Below, in pieces: positions 17,054-26,640 of a DNA stretch of 64,000 bases; the first letter of the stretch is position 1; the number at the start of each line of letters is the position of its first letter. A program made the translations under genes and the position numbers. Source of the stretch: Devosia sp. (GTDB lineage: Bacteria; Pseudomonadota; Alphaproteobacteria; Rhizobiales; Devosiaceae); assembly GCA_017794705.1 (NCBI GenBank), contig CP051235.1:2047010-2111009 (forward strand), read 5' to 3'. Below the pieces are notes generated by a model. It saw only the letters and a program-made list of their open reading frames with translations, was not told the DNA's origin and ran no database searches.

Positions 17054-17192
17054 ATCTGCGGCGCGGGGTGCCCCACTCCGCGCCAGCCATGCGCCGCCGT
17101 GAGAGGCGCCATGCGGCGAAGTGGCTTGTGAAATCGGCACTTCTCGGATAGGACGCGCGCAACTCGACATCCCGACATGACCGGAACGCACT

Positions 17193-19010
17193 ATGAAGTT
17201 GCGCAATATTGCGATCATCGCACACGTTGACCATGGCAAAACCACGCTGATCGACGTGCTGCTCAAACAGTCCGGCCTGTTCCGCGACAACCAGAAGGTT
17301 GACGAACGGGCAATGGATTCCAACGATCTGGAGCGCGAGCGCGGCATCACCATTCTGGCCAAGGTGACCTCGCTGCAGTGGCATGACACGCGCATCAATA
17401 TCGTCGACACGCCGGGACACGCCGATTTCGGCGGTGAAGTCGAGCGTATTCTGTCGATGGTCGATGGCGTGGTGCTGCTGGTCGACGCTGCTGAAGGCCC
17501 GATGCCGCAGACCAAGTTCGTGCTCTCCAAGGCGCTGGCGCTTGGGCTTCGTCCCATTGTGGCGATCAACAAGATCGACAAGCCGGACGAGCGGCACGAG
17601 GAAGTGCTCAACGAAGTGTTCGACCTGTTCGTGGCGCTTGATGCCCACGAGGATCAGCTGGATTTCCCGGTGCTTTACGGGTCGGCCAAGAATGGCTGGA
17701 TGGCCACGGAACCGACCGGCCCCAAGGAATCTGTGGGTCCGCTGCTTGATCTGGTCGTCGATTATGTCGCGCCGCCGAAGGTGGAGCCGGGCAAGTTCCG
17801 CATGCTGGCCACCACCATCCAGCGTGACCCGTTCCTTGGCCGGTTGCTGACTGGCCGGGTGTTTTCCGGCTCGATCAAGCCGACCGATCCGGTCAAGGTT
17901 CTGTCGCGCGATGGCAAGGTTGTCGAGAATGGCCGCGCCACCAAGGTGCTGGCGTTCCGCGGACTGGAGCGCGCACCGGTCGATATCGCCGAAGCCGGCG
18001 ATATCATTTCCATTGCCGGGCTCGCAGAAGCCAACGTCGCCGACACGCTCTGCGATCCGTCGGTGACCGAGGCGATTGAAGCCCAGCCGATCGATCCGCC
18101 CACCCTGTCGATGACCTTCCGCATCAACGACGGCCCGTTTGCGGGCCGCGATGGCGACAAGGTGCAGTCGCGGGTGATCCGCGAACGGCTGCTGCGCGAG
18201 GCCGAGGGCAATGTGGCCATCCACGTCACCGTCGGCACAGACAGCGACAGTTTCGAAGTCGCTGGCCGGGGCGAATTGCAGCTGGCCGTGCTGATCGAGA
18301 CGATGCGACGCGAAGGCTTTGAACTGACCGTTGGGCGTCCCCGGGTGCTGATGCGTGAGGAAAACGGGCAGACCGTCGAGCCGATCGAAGAAGTTACCAT
18401 TGACGTCGATGACGAGTATACCGGCGCGGTTGTACAAAAGCTCACCGAACGGCGCGGCGAATTGATCGAGATGCGTCCGTCGGGTGTCGGACGCTCCCGG
18501 GTCAAGCTTCTGGTGCCGACGCGCGGTCTCATCGGCTATCAGCCGGAGCTGCTGAGCGATACGCGCGGCACAGCGATCTTCAACCGGGTGTTTCATTCCT
18601 ATGCGCCGCACAAGGGTCCGCTGCCGGGCCGCCGCACCGGGGTTCTGATCTCGAACGGGACCGGCCAGGCCGTGCCGTTCGCGTTGTTCAATCTCGAGGA
18701 GCGCGGTGCGATGCTGATCGAGCCGGGTGTCCAGGTCTATGAAGGCATGATCATCGGCGAGCACAACAAGGGCAATGACCTTGAGGTCAATCCGCTCAAG
18801 GGCAAGCAGCTGACAAACATCCGCGCCGCCGGCAAGGATGAAGCCGTCCGTCTGACGACGCCGAAAAGACTGAGCCTCGAGCAGGCGCTCGGCTATGTCA
18901 CCGACGATGAATATGTCGAGGTGACGCCGAACCACATTCGGCTGCGCAAGGTGTTTCTCGATCCGCATGACCGCAAGCGGGCCATGCGGGCCGAAAAGGC
19001 GGCCAGTTAA
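17193..19010 (+). CDS. typA: Ribosome-associated translational GTPase TypA/BipA
   Basis: TypA/BipA is a ribosome-binding GTPase implicated in 50S assembly and stress adaptation. The G1 motif Ala-His-Val-Asp-His-Gly-Lys-Thr-Thr is at residues of about 9-17, G3 Asp-Thr-Pro-Gly-His near 72 and G4 Asn-Lys-Ile-Asp near 126. Elongation-factor domains III and V and the TypA-specific C-terminus follow. The length of 605 residues is normal. ATG 17193 gives the conserved Leu-Arg-Asn-Ile-Ala-Ile-Ile-Ala start. The 3' end overlaps a convergent hydrolase gene by four bases. Confidence 0.96.
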   Translation: MKLRNIAIIAHVDHGKTTLIDVLLKQSGLFRDNQKVDERAMDSNDLERERGITILAKVTSLQWHDTRINIVDTPGHADFGGEVERILSMVDGVVLLVDAAEGPMPQTKFVLSKALALGLRPIVAINKIDKPDERHEEVLNEVFDLFVALDAHEDQLDFPVLYGSAKNGWMATEPTGPKESVGPLLDLVVDYVAPPKVEPGKFRMLATTIQRDPFLGRLLTGRVFSGSIKPTDPVKVLSRDGKVVENGRATKVLAFRGLERAPVDIAEAGDIISIAGLAEANVADTLCDPSVTEAIEAQPIDPPTLSMTFRINDGPFAGRDGDKVQSRVIRERLLREAEGNVAIHVTVGTDSDSFEVAGRGELQLAVLIETMRREGFELTVGRPRVLMREENGQTVEPIEEVTIDVDDEYTGAVVQKLTERRGELIEMRPSGVGRSRVKLLVPTRGLIGYQPELLSDTRGTAIFNRVFHSYAPHKGPLPGRRTGVLISNGTGQAVPFALFNLEERGAMLIEPGVQVYEGMIIGEHNKGNDLEVNPLKGKQLTNIRAAGKDEAVRLTTPKRLSLEQALGYVTDDEYVEVTPNHIRLRKVFLDPHDRKRAMRAEKAAS

Positions 19011-19954
19011 GCGACTGCCGATCTGGTGGCGGCCTGTTTGAGAATCCAGGCCGCCGCAACCTGCTGGATGCCCTCGTCCATGGGCTGCTTGAGCAGCTTC
19101 TTGTAGGACTCGAACGTGTGGTGGTCAGGGTCGCGCCGCAGGATATGGGTGAGATCGTCGACCATGTGCACGGTGGCGCGATCGCCGAGGATTTCCGCGA
19201 TACGGGCGCTATCGGCCGGATTGCACTGCAGGTCCTTGCCGCCGCCGATGAGCAGAGTGGGTGCATTCACGCTTGAATAGATTTCCGGCGGGTTCGCGGC
19301 GAAAAGCTCGCGCAGCCATCTGGCGCCGAGCTTTTGCAGACCCACCCGAATTGTCGGGTCGTTGGTGGATTTGACCTTGTCGATGATACGGTCCTGCTGT
19401 TGTGAAGGCCGGCCGGTCAGTCTGGTGATGAAGCGGACCAGCTTGCCTTGAAAGCCGGACATCCGGTCGATCATCTCGTCGCCCTTTCGGGCCTGATCGC
19501 GCAGGATTTTTTCCATGTCCTCGACAAATGGCGCGAGTTGGACGAGCCCGTCCACGGGTTGGCGGAGGGCAATTTCGGCTGCAATCAAAGTGCCCTCGGA
19601 ATGACCGAGCAGATAAATGCCGTTCGCGCGATCCGCGAAGTTTTCCCGCAGATGGGCCAGGCAGGCCTCGGCGTCGGCAACAAGGTCCAGGTAACCGGCT
19701 TCGATGAACTTGCCCAAGGATTTGCCGCAGCCGCGCTTGTCGTAGCGGAACGAGGCAATGCCATTCTCAACAAAGGTCTTTGCCAGTGCGTTGAAGATGT
19801 TCAACTTCTGGATCGGAATGTTTTCATCGCGGTCGAGCGGGCCCGAACCATGGATCATCAACACCAGCGGCACGTGCGCCGACCCGTCAGGCCAGGTCAG
19901 CGTCCCGGCGAGACTGATGTCGCCGGAGGAGACTACAAGGTCTTGTTCGGTCAC
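19007..19954 (-). CDS. Alpha/beta hydrolase (dienelactone-hydrolase-like/S9 type)
   Basis: The 315-residue protein has the alpha/beta hydrolase core. His-Gly-Ser-Gly-Pro near residue 34 forms the oxyanion region, Gly-His-Ser-Glu-Gly carries the nucleophile Ser119, and an Asp and late His (Asp-Leu-Thr-His) complete a probable triad. The early Arg-Tyr-Asp-Lys-Arg-Gly-Cys-Gly-Lys-Ser segment is typical of the serine aminopeptidase S33 group. Substrate unknown. It is the last of three minus-strand genes, 23 bases after the nucleosidase. Confidence 0.82.
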   Translation of the reverse strand: MTEQDLVVSSGDISLAGTLTWPDGSAHVPLVLMIHGSGPLDRDENIPIQKLNIFNALAKTFVENGIASFRYDKRGCGKSLGKFIEAGYLDLVADAEACLAHLRENFADRANGIYLLGHSEGTLIAAEIALRQPVDGLVQLAPFVEDMEKILRDQARKGDEMIDRMSGFQGKLVRFITRLTGRPSQQQDRIIDKVKSTNDPTIRVGLQKLGARWLRELFAANPPEIYSSVNAPTLLIGGGKDLQCNPADSARIAEILGDRATVHMVDDLTHILRRDPDHHTFESYKKLLKQPMDEGIQQVAAAWILKQAATRSAVA

Positions 19955-19977
19955 GGGTTTCGCCTGTTCTGCTCAGT

Positions 19978-20622
19978 TCAGCCGGTCAAATGGTCATTGA
20001 GGACGGCATTTTCCAGCCGATCGACTGCTTCGGCGAGATTTTCATCGACCAGATGCAGATATTGCGTCCAGTCGGACAGTTGGCGCAGTTCGGCGGCGCC
20101 GTCGGATATGCCGCGCAGGGCGACGAGCGGCAGGTTGAACTGCTGGCAGGCGCGGAGAACCGCATAGGTTTCCATGTCGACCATGTCGGCGTCGATCAGG
20201 TCATAGGCCGGGCCGGAGATGATGTTGGCGCCCGTCGAGAGGCTGGCGGCGGGGATGCCGGGCACCTGAAGCGGCAGGTCCAGTACGGCGGGCAGGTTGA
20301 GAAACGGCGTTTCGCCCCTTGCAAATCCCAGTGCCGAGGCGTCCATGTCGCGATAGGCGACAGTTGAGGCCTGAAAGACTTCGGCCTGGGGCAACGTGCG
20401 TGAACCGGCCGACCCCAGTGACACGATGAGGTCGGGCAGTTGGGCGGCTGAATCGAGACTGGAGAGCGTGCGGGTCAGGCTCACCGCCGCTTCGACAGGT
20501 CCCACCCCCGTGAACAGCGGGGTGAAGCGGGTCTGAAGGTGTTGGCCATATTCATTGTCGACCGCCATCACATAGAGAATGGAGTGGCGGCCCACGGGTT
20601 TGGGCGCGAAGATCTGGTTCAT
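19978..20622 (-). CDS. mtnN: 5'-methylthioadenosine/S-adenosylhomocysteine nucleosidase
   Basis: The product of about 214 residues fits the nucleoside phosphorylase fold of MTA/SAH nucleosidases, which cleave adenine from methylthioadenosine and S-adenosylhomocysteine. Visible features are a Val-Ser-Leu-Gly-Ser-Ala-Gly glycine loop, the Val-Asp-Met-Glu-Thr-Tyr segment with the ribose-binding Glu, and Gly-Ile-Ser-Asp-Gly with the catalytic Asp. The frame runs to 20688, but ATG 20622 forms a TGATG coupling with the upstream stop. The symbol rests on the family; related nucleosidases with other substrates are possible. Confidence 0.78.
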   Translation of the reverse strand: MNQIFAPKPVGRHSILYVMAVDNEYGQHLQTRFTPLFTGVGPVEAAVSLTRTLSSLDSAAQLPDLIVSLGSAGSRTLPQAEVFQASTVAYRDMDASALGFARGETPFLNLPAVLDLPLQVPGIPAASLSTGANIISGPAYDLIDADMVDMETYAVLRACQQFNLPLVALRGISDGAAELRQLSDWTQYLHLVDENLAEAVDRLENAVLNDHLTG

Positions 20623-21170
20623 CAACTGGGAATCAGGTGGACTTCGTCCGTTTCGCAATCGAATTCGGGTGCGGTGGTGTCGGCCCACTGCCGGGCGATG
20701 GCATTGGCGTCGCTGATCAGGCTGGTATCGATATAGGCGACGTGGCAGGTGTTGCCCGGCTCGATCTTGGTGACGACGAGGATTTCGTTGTCATATTCAT
20801 CATCGGACACGTCGATGATCCACCTGAGAATGGTGGCGAAGGGTCTGTAATCGCCGCTTTCATTTGTCAGGCGCCACTCCAGCGTGTCGTTGACATAGTT
20901 GAACTGGGGCAGGGTCTGACGGGCGGCCTTCTCGTCCGGAGCGTTCCAGCCATATGAGACAAAAAAGCGAAGATCACCCTCGGCGACGTAGAGCGGATAA
21001 CCGCGATAGCCGGGGCAGGCAAAACTGGCGCCGAAATCATCGGCCTGCATGATCATGCATTCATCAAGATTGATGGTGGTGTAGGCGGACTGGATATCTG
21101 CGGCGGCGGCCGGCAGGACCAGGGCCGAGAACCCGGCAATCGCGGCGGCGGCCTTCAGTTTTGAGAACAT
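20622..21170 (-). CDS. Hypothetical exported protein
   Basis: I do not recognise a family. From ATG 21170 the 182-residue product has a signal peptide with an Ala-rich core ending Ala-Ala-Ala-Ala-Asp. Four cysteines in the mature chain (Asp-Glu-Cys-Met, Phe-Ala-Cys-Pro, Asn-Thr-Cys-His and Phe-Asp-Cys-Glu) suggest disulfides in the periplasm. It is first in a three-gene minus-strand unit and its stop overlaps the nucleosidase start by one base. Confidence 0.65.
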   Translation of the reverse strand: MFSKLKAAAAIAGFSALVLPAAAADIQSAYTTINLDECMIMQADDFGASFACPGYRGYPLYVAEGDLRFFVSYGWNAPDEKAARQTLPQFNYVNDTLEWRLTNESGDYRPFATILRWIIDVSDDEYDNEILVVTKIEPGNTCHVAYIDTSLISDANAIARQWADTTAPEFDCETDEVHLIPS

Positions 21171-21277
21171 GGTGCGTCCTTTTTGCCGCGCACGGGCGGG
21201 CCAATTGAGTTGCAAATGCACCGCATCATAGGCATGAAGGCGGCAAAATCGAGCCTCCCCGAAGGAATGACCCCGAA

Positions 21278-21811
21278 ATGAGAATTGACGCCATCAGCAT
21301 TGGCGACAACCCGCCCGAAGACATCAATGTCATTATCGAAGTGCCAATCGGCGGCGAGCCGATCAAGTACGAGATGGACAAGGCCAGCGGCGCGCTGTTC
21401 GTCGACCGGTTTCTTTACACCCCGATGCGCTATCCGGGGAACTACGGGTTCGTGCCGCACACGCTGTGTGGCGATGGCGATCCGCTGGACGTGATCGTGC
21501 TCAATACCCGGCCGGTGGTGCCGGGGGCGGTGATCAAGTGCCGGCCGGTGGGTGTGCTGCACATGGAAGATGATGGCGGGCGTGACGAAAAGGTGCTGGC
21601 ACTGCCGGTGCACAAGCTGACCCGCAACTATGATCACATTCAGGACGTGACAGATTTGCCGGACATCCAGATGGAGCGGGTGAAGCACTTCTTCACACAC
21701 TACAAGGATCTGGAGCCCAACAAGTGGGCCAAGATCGAGCGGATCGGCGATGTTGCAGATGCGCGGCAGGTGATCGTCGATTCCATCACAAGGGCCAAGG
21801 GCACCGAATAG
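21278..21811 (+). CDS. ppa: Inorganic pyrophosphatase (family I, soluble)
   Basis: This enzyme hydrolyses pyrophosphate to two phosphates in the cytosol, pulling biosynthetic reactions forward. The 177-residue protein has the family I signature Asp-Gly-Asp-Pro-Leu-Asp-Val near residues 66-72, the Ile-Glu-Val-Pro start strand, and conserved Tyr-Pro-Gly-Asn-Tyr-Gly near 48-53. The frame is intact and of usual length. A membrane proton-pumping pyrophosphatase is also encoded in this window, so the cell has both forms. Confidence 0.96.
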   Translation: MRIDAISIGDNPPEDINVIIEVPIGGEPIKYEMDKASGALFVDRFLYTPMRYPGNYGFVPHTLCGDGDPLDVIVLNTRPVVPGAVIKCRPVGVLHMEDDGGRDEKVLALPVHKLTRNYDHIQDVTDLPDIQMERVKHFFTHYKDLEPNKWAKIERIGDVADARQVIVDSITRAKGTE

Positions 21812-21861
21812 GCCGGGTTGAAGTCTTGACCCGGGGATTGCGGGCGGGCTGAAGTCAGCCG

Positions 21862-22764
21862 ATGTCGAACCACCTCGCTGTTCCTTTTTCGGGTACCACG
21901 CAACCGTTCCGTATCGGCTTGAAACCGCTCGATCTCGCGGACTGGATCGAGGTGGATGAGCGGCTGGATTTCTATCTGGCCGAAAAGCATCGCCTGGCCG
22001 CGCTGCATTTTGACGGGGTGTTCGTCGCGGAAAAGGACACAGACACGGCGCAGGCTGAACTCCTGTCACTCCTGACTTCCCATCTCAACGAACGCCACTC
22101 CGCCACCCACCGGCTATCCGGTGATGTCATGGAGATCATACCGGCCAACCGGCGCGTGAGGATAAGTTCAAACAGAGAGCCACCCCTGTGGACGGCGGCG
22201 CAACTTGTTGAGGACGACCTGATCCTTATGCGCCGGAGCGAGACCGGCTGGCGGCTGGTGGCCGGGTCGCTTTGCTTTCCCTCATCCTGGTCGCTCAGGG
22301 AGAAATTCGGCTTGCCGATGCATGAGGTGCATGCCCCGGTGCCGGGGTTTGGCGCCGGAACGCGGCACGCGGAACTGATCAGCCGGATGTTCGACAATCT
22401 CAGGCCCGACAGCCCGATGATCCGGTGGAACTGGTCGATCTACGGAGACGCTGACCTGCATCATCCCGAAAGCGCCAACCCGTCGCGACGTCGGTTTGGG
22501 GACGGGGCGCGGGCCGACAGTGCCTTTTTGAGGGTGGAGCGCCAGACCTTACGCAAATTGCCTGTGAGCGGCGATATCGTTTTCACGATCGGCATCCACG
22601 TCGATCCTTTTGCAGCGCTTGCGGCGCATGACGACGGGCCGCGGATTGCCGCGACACTGGCCCAACAGGTGGCGGGGCTGGATGCGGATCAGTTGGCCTA
22701 CAAGGGGCTGCTGGCGGAGCGGGAGCAGTTGCTGGCGACGCTTGCGGACATTGTCGACGGCTAG
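21862..22764 (+). CDS. DUF3445 family protein (heme-dependent oxidative N-demethylase-like)
   Basis: The 300-residue protein matches the DUF3445/HODM family by its Leu-Met-Arg-Arg segment, the Ala-Gly-Ser-Leu-Cys-Phe-Pro-Ser-Ser-Trp stretch and the Trp-Asn-Trp-Ser-Ile-Tyr segment near residue 195. A characterised Pseudomonas member is the heme-binding subunit of an oxidative N-demethylase acting on dimethylamine. None of the partner flavin or ferredoxin-type subunits is adjacent, so the reaction here is uncertain. ATG 21862 gives the conserved N-terminus. The 3' end overlaps the convergent kinase-like gene by four bases. Confidence 0.8.
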   Translation: MSNHLAVPFSGTTQPFRIGLKPLDLADWIEVDERLDFYLAEKHRLAALHFDGVFVAEKDTDTAQAELLSLLTSHLNERHSATHRLSGDVMEIIPANRRVRISSNREPPLWTAAQLVEDDLILMRRSETGWRLVAGSLCFPSSWSLREKFGLPMHEVHAPVPGFGAGTRHAELISRMFDNLRPDSPMIRWNWSIYGDADLHHPESANPSRRRFGDGARADSAFLRVERQTLRKLPVSGDIVFTIGIHVDPFAALAAHDDGPRIAATLAQQVAGLDADQLAYKGLLAEREQLLATLADIVDG

Positions 22765-23507
22765 ATCTCCTCAGCCATCTGCAAGAGCCTTTGCTGATCC
22801 GGCGTGTTCTCGCGCAGGCGGGCGGCGGCGATGACCGGGCGCCAGGCGAGTATTTCGGATTCGGGCATGCCGGACAGGGCGGCATATTTGGAGACATAGG
22901 CCGCGGCGAGGTCGTCACTGACGGTGGAAAGGATCACTGCCGAGCGGCAGACGTCGGCGGCGGCGGGGCCAGAGGTGGTGTCGAGCCAATCGATGATCAT
23001 CAACTGGCCGGGCGGGCCGATCAGGTTGAACGGGTGGAAATCGCCATGGCAGATGGCCCGGCCATCAGGCAGGGCGGCGAGCCGCTCGGCCAGGCGGGCT
23101 TTCAGGTCCTTGCCGAGCAGTGCTGTGGCGTCGATGGCGGCGGCGAGCTTTGGCTTGAGCGGGCGCAGACGGGGTTCGGCCGCACCGTGCAGGCGCATGT
23201 GAAGGCGGGCCATTGCCTCAAGGCTTTCGTCGAGTGAGTCCGGCACCTCGCGGACACGGTCGGCCAGCGGTTCGCCCTCGACCCTTTCCATGACCAGTCC
23301 CCAGCGCCCGACATATTGCCCGACCGCATGCACGGCGGGGACCGGCAGGCCATGGGCTGCGGCGAGGACGAGATTTTGCGCCTCGATGAACGCGGGAGCC
23401 TTTTTGGCCGGATCGAGAAAAAGTTTCAAAACGTGTTGGCCGAACGCAAAGACCTCGGCGTCCGCGCCCTTGCCGATCAGGGGGCCGATCTCAAAAGTGG
23501 CGGACAC
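22761..23507 (-). CDS. Aminoglycoside phosphotransferase (APH)-fold kinase-like protein
   Basis: A 248-residue protein with the APH/choline-kinase fold. The catalytic loop reads Cys-His-Gly-Asp-Phe-His-Pro-Phe-Asn, and the metal-binding Asp follows in Ile-Ile-Asp-Trp. The N-terminal Gly-Lys-Gly-Ala-Asp-Ala-Glu-Val-Phe is the nucleotide-loop region, with a Lys in the next strand. Such proteins phosphorylate small hydroxylated molecules or act in resistance; nothing here sets the substrate. It starts three bases after the antiporter stop, so the two are probably co-transcribed. Confidence 0.78.
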   Translation of the reverse strand: MSATFEIGPLIGKGADAEVFAFGQHVLKLFLDPAKKAPAFIEAQNLVLAAAHGLPVPAVHAVGQYVGRWGLVMERVEGEPLADRVREVPDSLDESLEAMARLHMRLHGAAEPRLRPLKPKLAAAIDATALLGKDLKARLAERLAALPDGRAICHGDFHPFNLIGPPGQLMIIDWLDTTSGPAAADVCRSAVILSTVSDDLAAAYVSKYAALSGMPESEILAWRPVIAAARLRENTPDQQRLLQMAEEI

Positions 23508-23510
23508 GGT

Positions 23511-25385
23511 CTAGCTGTCCTTGCCCCCGGTGGCCGCCATCATCTCGCGCATGCGGCCCAGAAGCTGCTCGCCGCGTTCCTCGTTGAGCTCGCGGACACG
23601 CTTAACATAGGGCTCGTTCTCGGTGGCGGGGATATCGTCGCGATAAAGCTCGGCCATTTCGATCATGCTGGCACGGTCCATTTCCTCGAAGGCGGCCGCC
23701 ATCTTGTCGGCGGCTTCGCGGGTGGCCCCCATGGCCTCAAAGGCGGAGCGGCCCATGCGGATGGAACTGTCATAGGTCTCGCGGATGATGTCGCGGCAAC
23801 CGGCTGCCCAGAGCTGGTAGACATCGTGCCGGGCGCGGGCCCGGGCGATGATGTGGACATGCGGATAGTTTCGGGTGACGTGGCGCACGATCTCAAGGGT
23901 CTGTTCGTGATTGTCGAGGGCGACCACCAGCAGCCTGGCGCGTTCGATGCCAGCGGCATGCAGCATGTCAGGGCGTGAGGCATCGCCGAAATAGGCGTGG
24001 ATGCCAAAAGTGCGCAGCATGTCGAGCTGGGCGGAAGAATAGTCGATCACTGTCGTGGTGAACCCGGCGGCGCGCAACATGCGGTTGACGATGCCGCCGA
24101 CGCGGCCGTGCCCGGCGATGATGGCTTCGCCCTGCTGGTCTATGGCGTCGCCTTCGCGCTCTTCGGCGAGGGCATAGCGGGAGGCGATCAGCCGGTCATA
24201 GATGATGAACAGCAGCGGGGTGAGCAGCATGGAGAGCGCGACGACCAGCAGCAGCTGGTCGGCAAGGGCGGCAGGGATGACCGAGTTGGCGACGGTGAAG
24301 CTGAGCAGCACGAAGCCGAACTCGCCGGCCTGGGCCAGGGACAGGGCAAACAGCCAGCGGTCTGACCCTTCGATGCGGAAGATGGTGCCGAGGACATAGA
24401 GCACGGCGACCTTGAGGAGCATCAGGCCGACGGCCAGCCCGACGATGACGGCGAAATTGTCGAACAGCAGGGTGAAATTGATGCCGGCGCCGACGGTGAT
24501 GAAGAACAGGCCGAGCAGCAGACCCTTGAACGGATCAATGTCGGATTCAAGCTCATGGCGGTATTCGGAATTGGCCAGCACCACCCCGGCAAGGAAGGCG
24601 CCGAGGGCCGGGCTGAGGCCGACAAGGACCATCAGCAAGGCAATGCCGATGACCATCATCAGGGCAGCGCCGGTGAACAGTTCGCGCAAGCCGGCCTTTG
24701 AAACGAAGCGGAACAGCGGGCGGGTGAGATAGCCGCCCCCGAGGATCACCGCGCCGATGGCGGCGACATTGACCAGCGCCACCTGCCAGCCTTCGAGGCC
24801 CTCGACGAGGCTGATGGAGATGCCGTGGTCACCGGTTTCGGCAGCGTGGCCGGTAACCGCATGCAGCAGCTCGGGCATGGCGAGCAGCGGGATCAGCGCC
24901 AGCATGGGGATGACGGCAATGTCCTGAAACAGCAGGACTGAGAAGCTGGACTGGCCGCCGTCCGATTTCATCAACCCCTTTTCCTGCAGGGTCTGCAACA
25001 CGATGGCCGTTGAAGACAGGGCCAGCACCAGCCCGACCGTCAGCGCCACTGACCAGGGCTGGCCGAACAGCATGGCGACGCCCATGACGAGGGCAGCGGT
25101 GCCGCCAACCTGCAGCCCGCCGAGGCCGAGCAGGCGGCCGCGCATCTGCCAGAGGCGGCGCGGTTCGAGCTCCAGTCCGACGAGGAACAGCATCATGACG
25201 ACGCCGAATTCGGCGAAATGCTGGATGGAGACAATGTCGACATGCAGCGCCACCAGCAGCGGCGAAATGACGATGCCGGCGATGAGATAACCAAGGACCG
25301 AACCCAGGCCGAGCCAGGCCGCGATGGGGACAGAGGCGATGCCGGCGACAAGGAAGATGAACGACAGGAGCAGGAATTCGGTCAC
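23511..25385 (-). CDS. CPA2-family cation/proton antiporter with TrkA-N domain (KefB/YbaL type)
   Basis: The 624-residue inner-membrane protein has about twelve hydrophobic segments in residues 1-390, the Na+/H+ exchanger-like core of CPA2 antiporters. A Rossmann-type TrkA-N domain follows at about 410-530, with Gly-His-Gly-Arg-Val-Gly and a later Gly-Asp-Ala-Ser-Arg. Family members exchange K+ or Na+ for H+, often gated by nucleotide or glutathione adducts. No KefF/KefG ancillary gene is adjacent. The last 90 residues are charged and possibly helical. Ion specificity cannot be read. Confidence 0.88.
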   Translation of the reverse strand: MTEFLLLSFIFLVAGIASVPIAAWLGLGSVLGYLIAGIVISPLLVALHVDIVSIQHFAEFGVVMMLFLVGLELEPRRLWQMRGRLLGLGGLQVGGTAALVMGVAMLFGQPWSVALTVGLVLALSSTAIVLQTLQEKGLMKSDGGQSSFSVLLFQDIAVIPMLALIPLLAMPELLHAVTGHAAETGDHGISISLVEGLEGWQVALVNVAAIGAVILGGGYLTRPLFRFVSKAGLRELFTGAALMMVIGIALLMVLVGLSPALGAFLAGVVLANSEYRHELESDIDPFKGLLLGLFFITVGAGINFTLLFDNFAVIVGLAVGLMLLKVAVLYVLGTIFRIEGSDRWLFALSLAQAGEFGFVLLSFTVANSVIPAALADQLLLVVALSMLLTPLLFIIYDRLIASRYALAEEREGDAIDQQGEAIIAGHGRVGGIVNRMLRAAGFTTTVIDYSSAQLDMLRTFGIHAYFGDASRPDMLHAAGIERARLLVVALDNHEQTLEIVRHVTRNYPHVHIIARARARHDVYQLWAAGCRDIIRETYDSSIRMGRSAFEAMGATREAADKMAAAFEEMDRASMIEMAELYRDDIPATENEPYVKRVRELNEERGEQLLGRMREMMAATGGKDS

Positions 25386-25461
25386 GGCACGTCCCCCGGA
25401 TCAATGGTGCGTCATGTTCACCATTGGGGGCGGGGAAGTCCAGATGATTGGGGAGCTCTTC

Positions 25462-25620
25462 TTCTGTCTCACGGGCCGCACCGCGCTGGCCATGACGGCG
25501 CTAAGACCGCGCCTATGTCCATCGCTGGCCCTGCGACGGCGCGCGCGAATTGTCGCGCGGGGTCCTCACCCGCTTTTCGCGGGATCGTCCCGTCCCTTTC
25601 GGGCGCTGAATGGGGCACTG
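25462..25620 (-). repeat. 160-base dispersed repeat, copy 2 (inverted)
   Basis: The reverse complement matches 14881-15040 almost throughout, with scattered substitutions and no large indel. Both copies lie in gene-free patches and carry the same internal small palindromes. Confidence 0.75.
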
Positions 25621-25832
25621 TGTCGCCCCTTTCTCCCGCATCAAGTGCGGGGCAGACGTGAGATGAAAATTTCGCCCACCCCGAAATGCCCGGCAGAGAA
25701 CCTCTCCGGGGTTTGCTTCAGTCTTTTGCCTCCCGATCAGGGGAAGCGGCGCGGCGGGACTTCGTCCCGATGCGGTAGTCCGCGATAAAAGGTGGGACGC
25801 CATTCGGCCATAGGCCTCAAGGCCTCGTTGCT

Positions 25833-25857
25833 CAAATCAGTCCACTGGACTGATTTG
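25833..25857. repeat. 25-base palindrome, copy 1
   Basis: CAAATCAGTCCA and TGGACTGATTTG form perfect 12-base arms around a single central C. A near-identical palindrome lies at 37443-37467 with one arm mismatch. Confidence 0.6.
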
Positions 25858-26111
25858 CCCGCGCTTCGCGCGGTCGCTGCCGAGTCCCGCCGGCGCGAAC
25901 GCGTTTTTATTCCGGGGCCTCTGAGCAAAGGTGATCCCGAAACCTGAAAGCGGGCGGCCCCGCCTCCAAACGAACCCCCTCCGCGACGCTCCGTTCCGCC
26001 TCGCTCCGGAGAGGTGAGGGGAGTATGGCAGACGGGGTGGGGGCGGGGATAAGTTTTGGGGGTGCGGACCCGACAAAAAACATATGCCCTTGTTCTCAAG
26101 AGCGATTACAC

Positions 26112-26136
26112 TTATTTCATTTATTGCGTTTATTTC
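26112..26136 (+). promoter_or_regulatory. Three 9-bp-spaced TTATTkC direct repeats before the TA operon
   Basis: TTATTTC at 26112, TTATTGC at 26121 and TTATTTC at 26130 recur every nine bases, 43 bases before the antitoxin start. Spacing and position suit an autoregulatory operator, but the tract is AT-rich and may be coincidental. Confidence 0.35.
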
Positions 26137-26178
26137 GAATATGGCTTAGCAGGTGCGAATCAGAGAGTAGGAGAAAAA

Positions 26179-26637
26179 ATGACTGTTCCAGCAAGCGCCC
26201 AGAACCTCGGCGGAAGGCTGCCTTCCGAGCTGGAAAAGGCGACTGCCAATCAGCTTCGAACTTTATTGGCTTCACAAAAATCCTCGGAGTCCAGGTTCCA
26301 GATCACCGATAGGGTAACTCACAAGTCTGCGGATATCGTTCTGACGCCCGGCATATCTGACCTCTTGATGGAATTGCTTCGCCACATTGGGCGTGGCGAC
26401 GCAGTCACATTAGTGCCAGTGGGTAAAATGCTCACAACGCAACAAGCTGCAGACATCTTGAATGTTTCTCGGCCTTTTCTTATTGGCCTGCTTGAAAACG
26501 GCGTTCTTCCATTTGAAAGCGTTGGGCGACATCGCAGAATACGAGCCGAAGACCTATTCGCCTACAAAGCCACGAGAAACGCAAAGCGGAGCAACGCTCT
26601 TTCCAGCCTTGCTCAAGATGACGCGGAGCTCTTGTAG
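26179..26637 (+). CDS. Helix-turn-helix (excisionase/MerR-like) antitoxin
   Basis: ATG 26179 follows an AGGAGAAAA ribosome-binding site; the open frame extends to 26056 but that part looks non-coding. The 152-residue product has a poorly defined N-terminal half and an excisionase-type helix-turn-helix at about residues 85-135: Leu-Thr-Thr-Gln-Gln-Ala-Ala-Asp-Ile-Leu, then Ser-Arg-Pro-Phe, then Gly-Arg-His-Arg-Arg. It precedes a PIN-domain gene by three bases, the classic antitoxin-first order. It probably neutralises the toxin and represses the operon. Its GC content is visibly below that of neighbours, suggesting recent acquisition. Confidence 0.75.
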   Translation: MTVPASAQNLGGRLPSELEKATANQLRTLLASQKSSESRFQITDRVTHKSADIVLTPGISDLLMELLRHIGRGDAVTLVPVGKMLTTQQAADILNVSRPFLIGLLENGVLPFESVGRHRRIRAEDLFAYKATRNAKRSNALSSLAQDDAELL

Positions 26638-26640
26638 AAT

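Larger units (their letters stand above)
25386..26178. other. Repeat-rich intergenic region without a credible gene
   Basis: About 790 bases between the divergent antiporter and the toxin-antitoxin pair. It holds the inverted copy of the 160-base repeat, a 25-base palindrome at 25833-25857 and GC-rich direct and inverted fragments near 25.97-26.05 kb. The right 100 bases are AT-rich and probably hold the promoter of the next operon. Open frames here coincide with repeats. Confidence 0.65.

Noticed and set aside
17060-17084. GGCGCGG/CCGCGCC hairpin before typA as a terminator
   Set aside because: There is no T-run and the loop is long; it may be a chance GC-rich inverted repeat.
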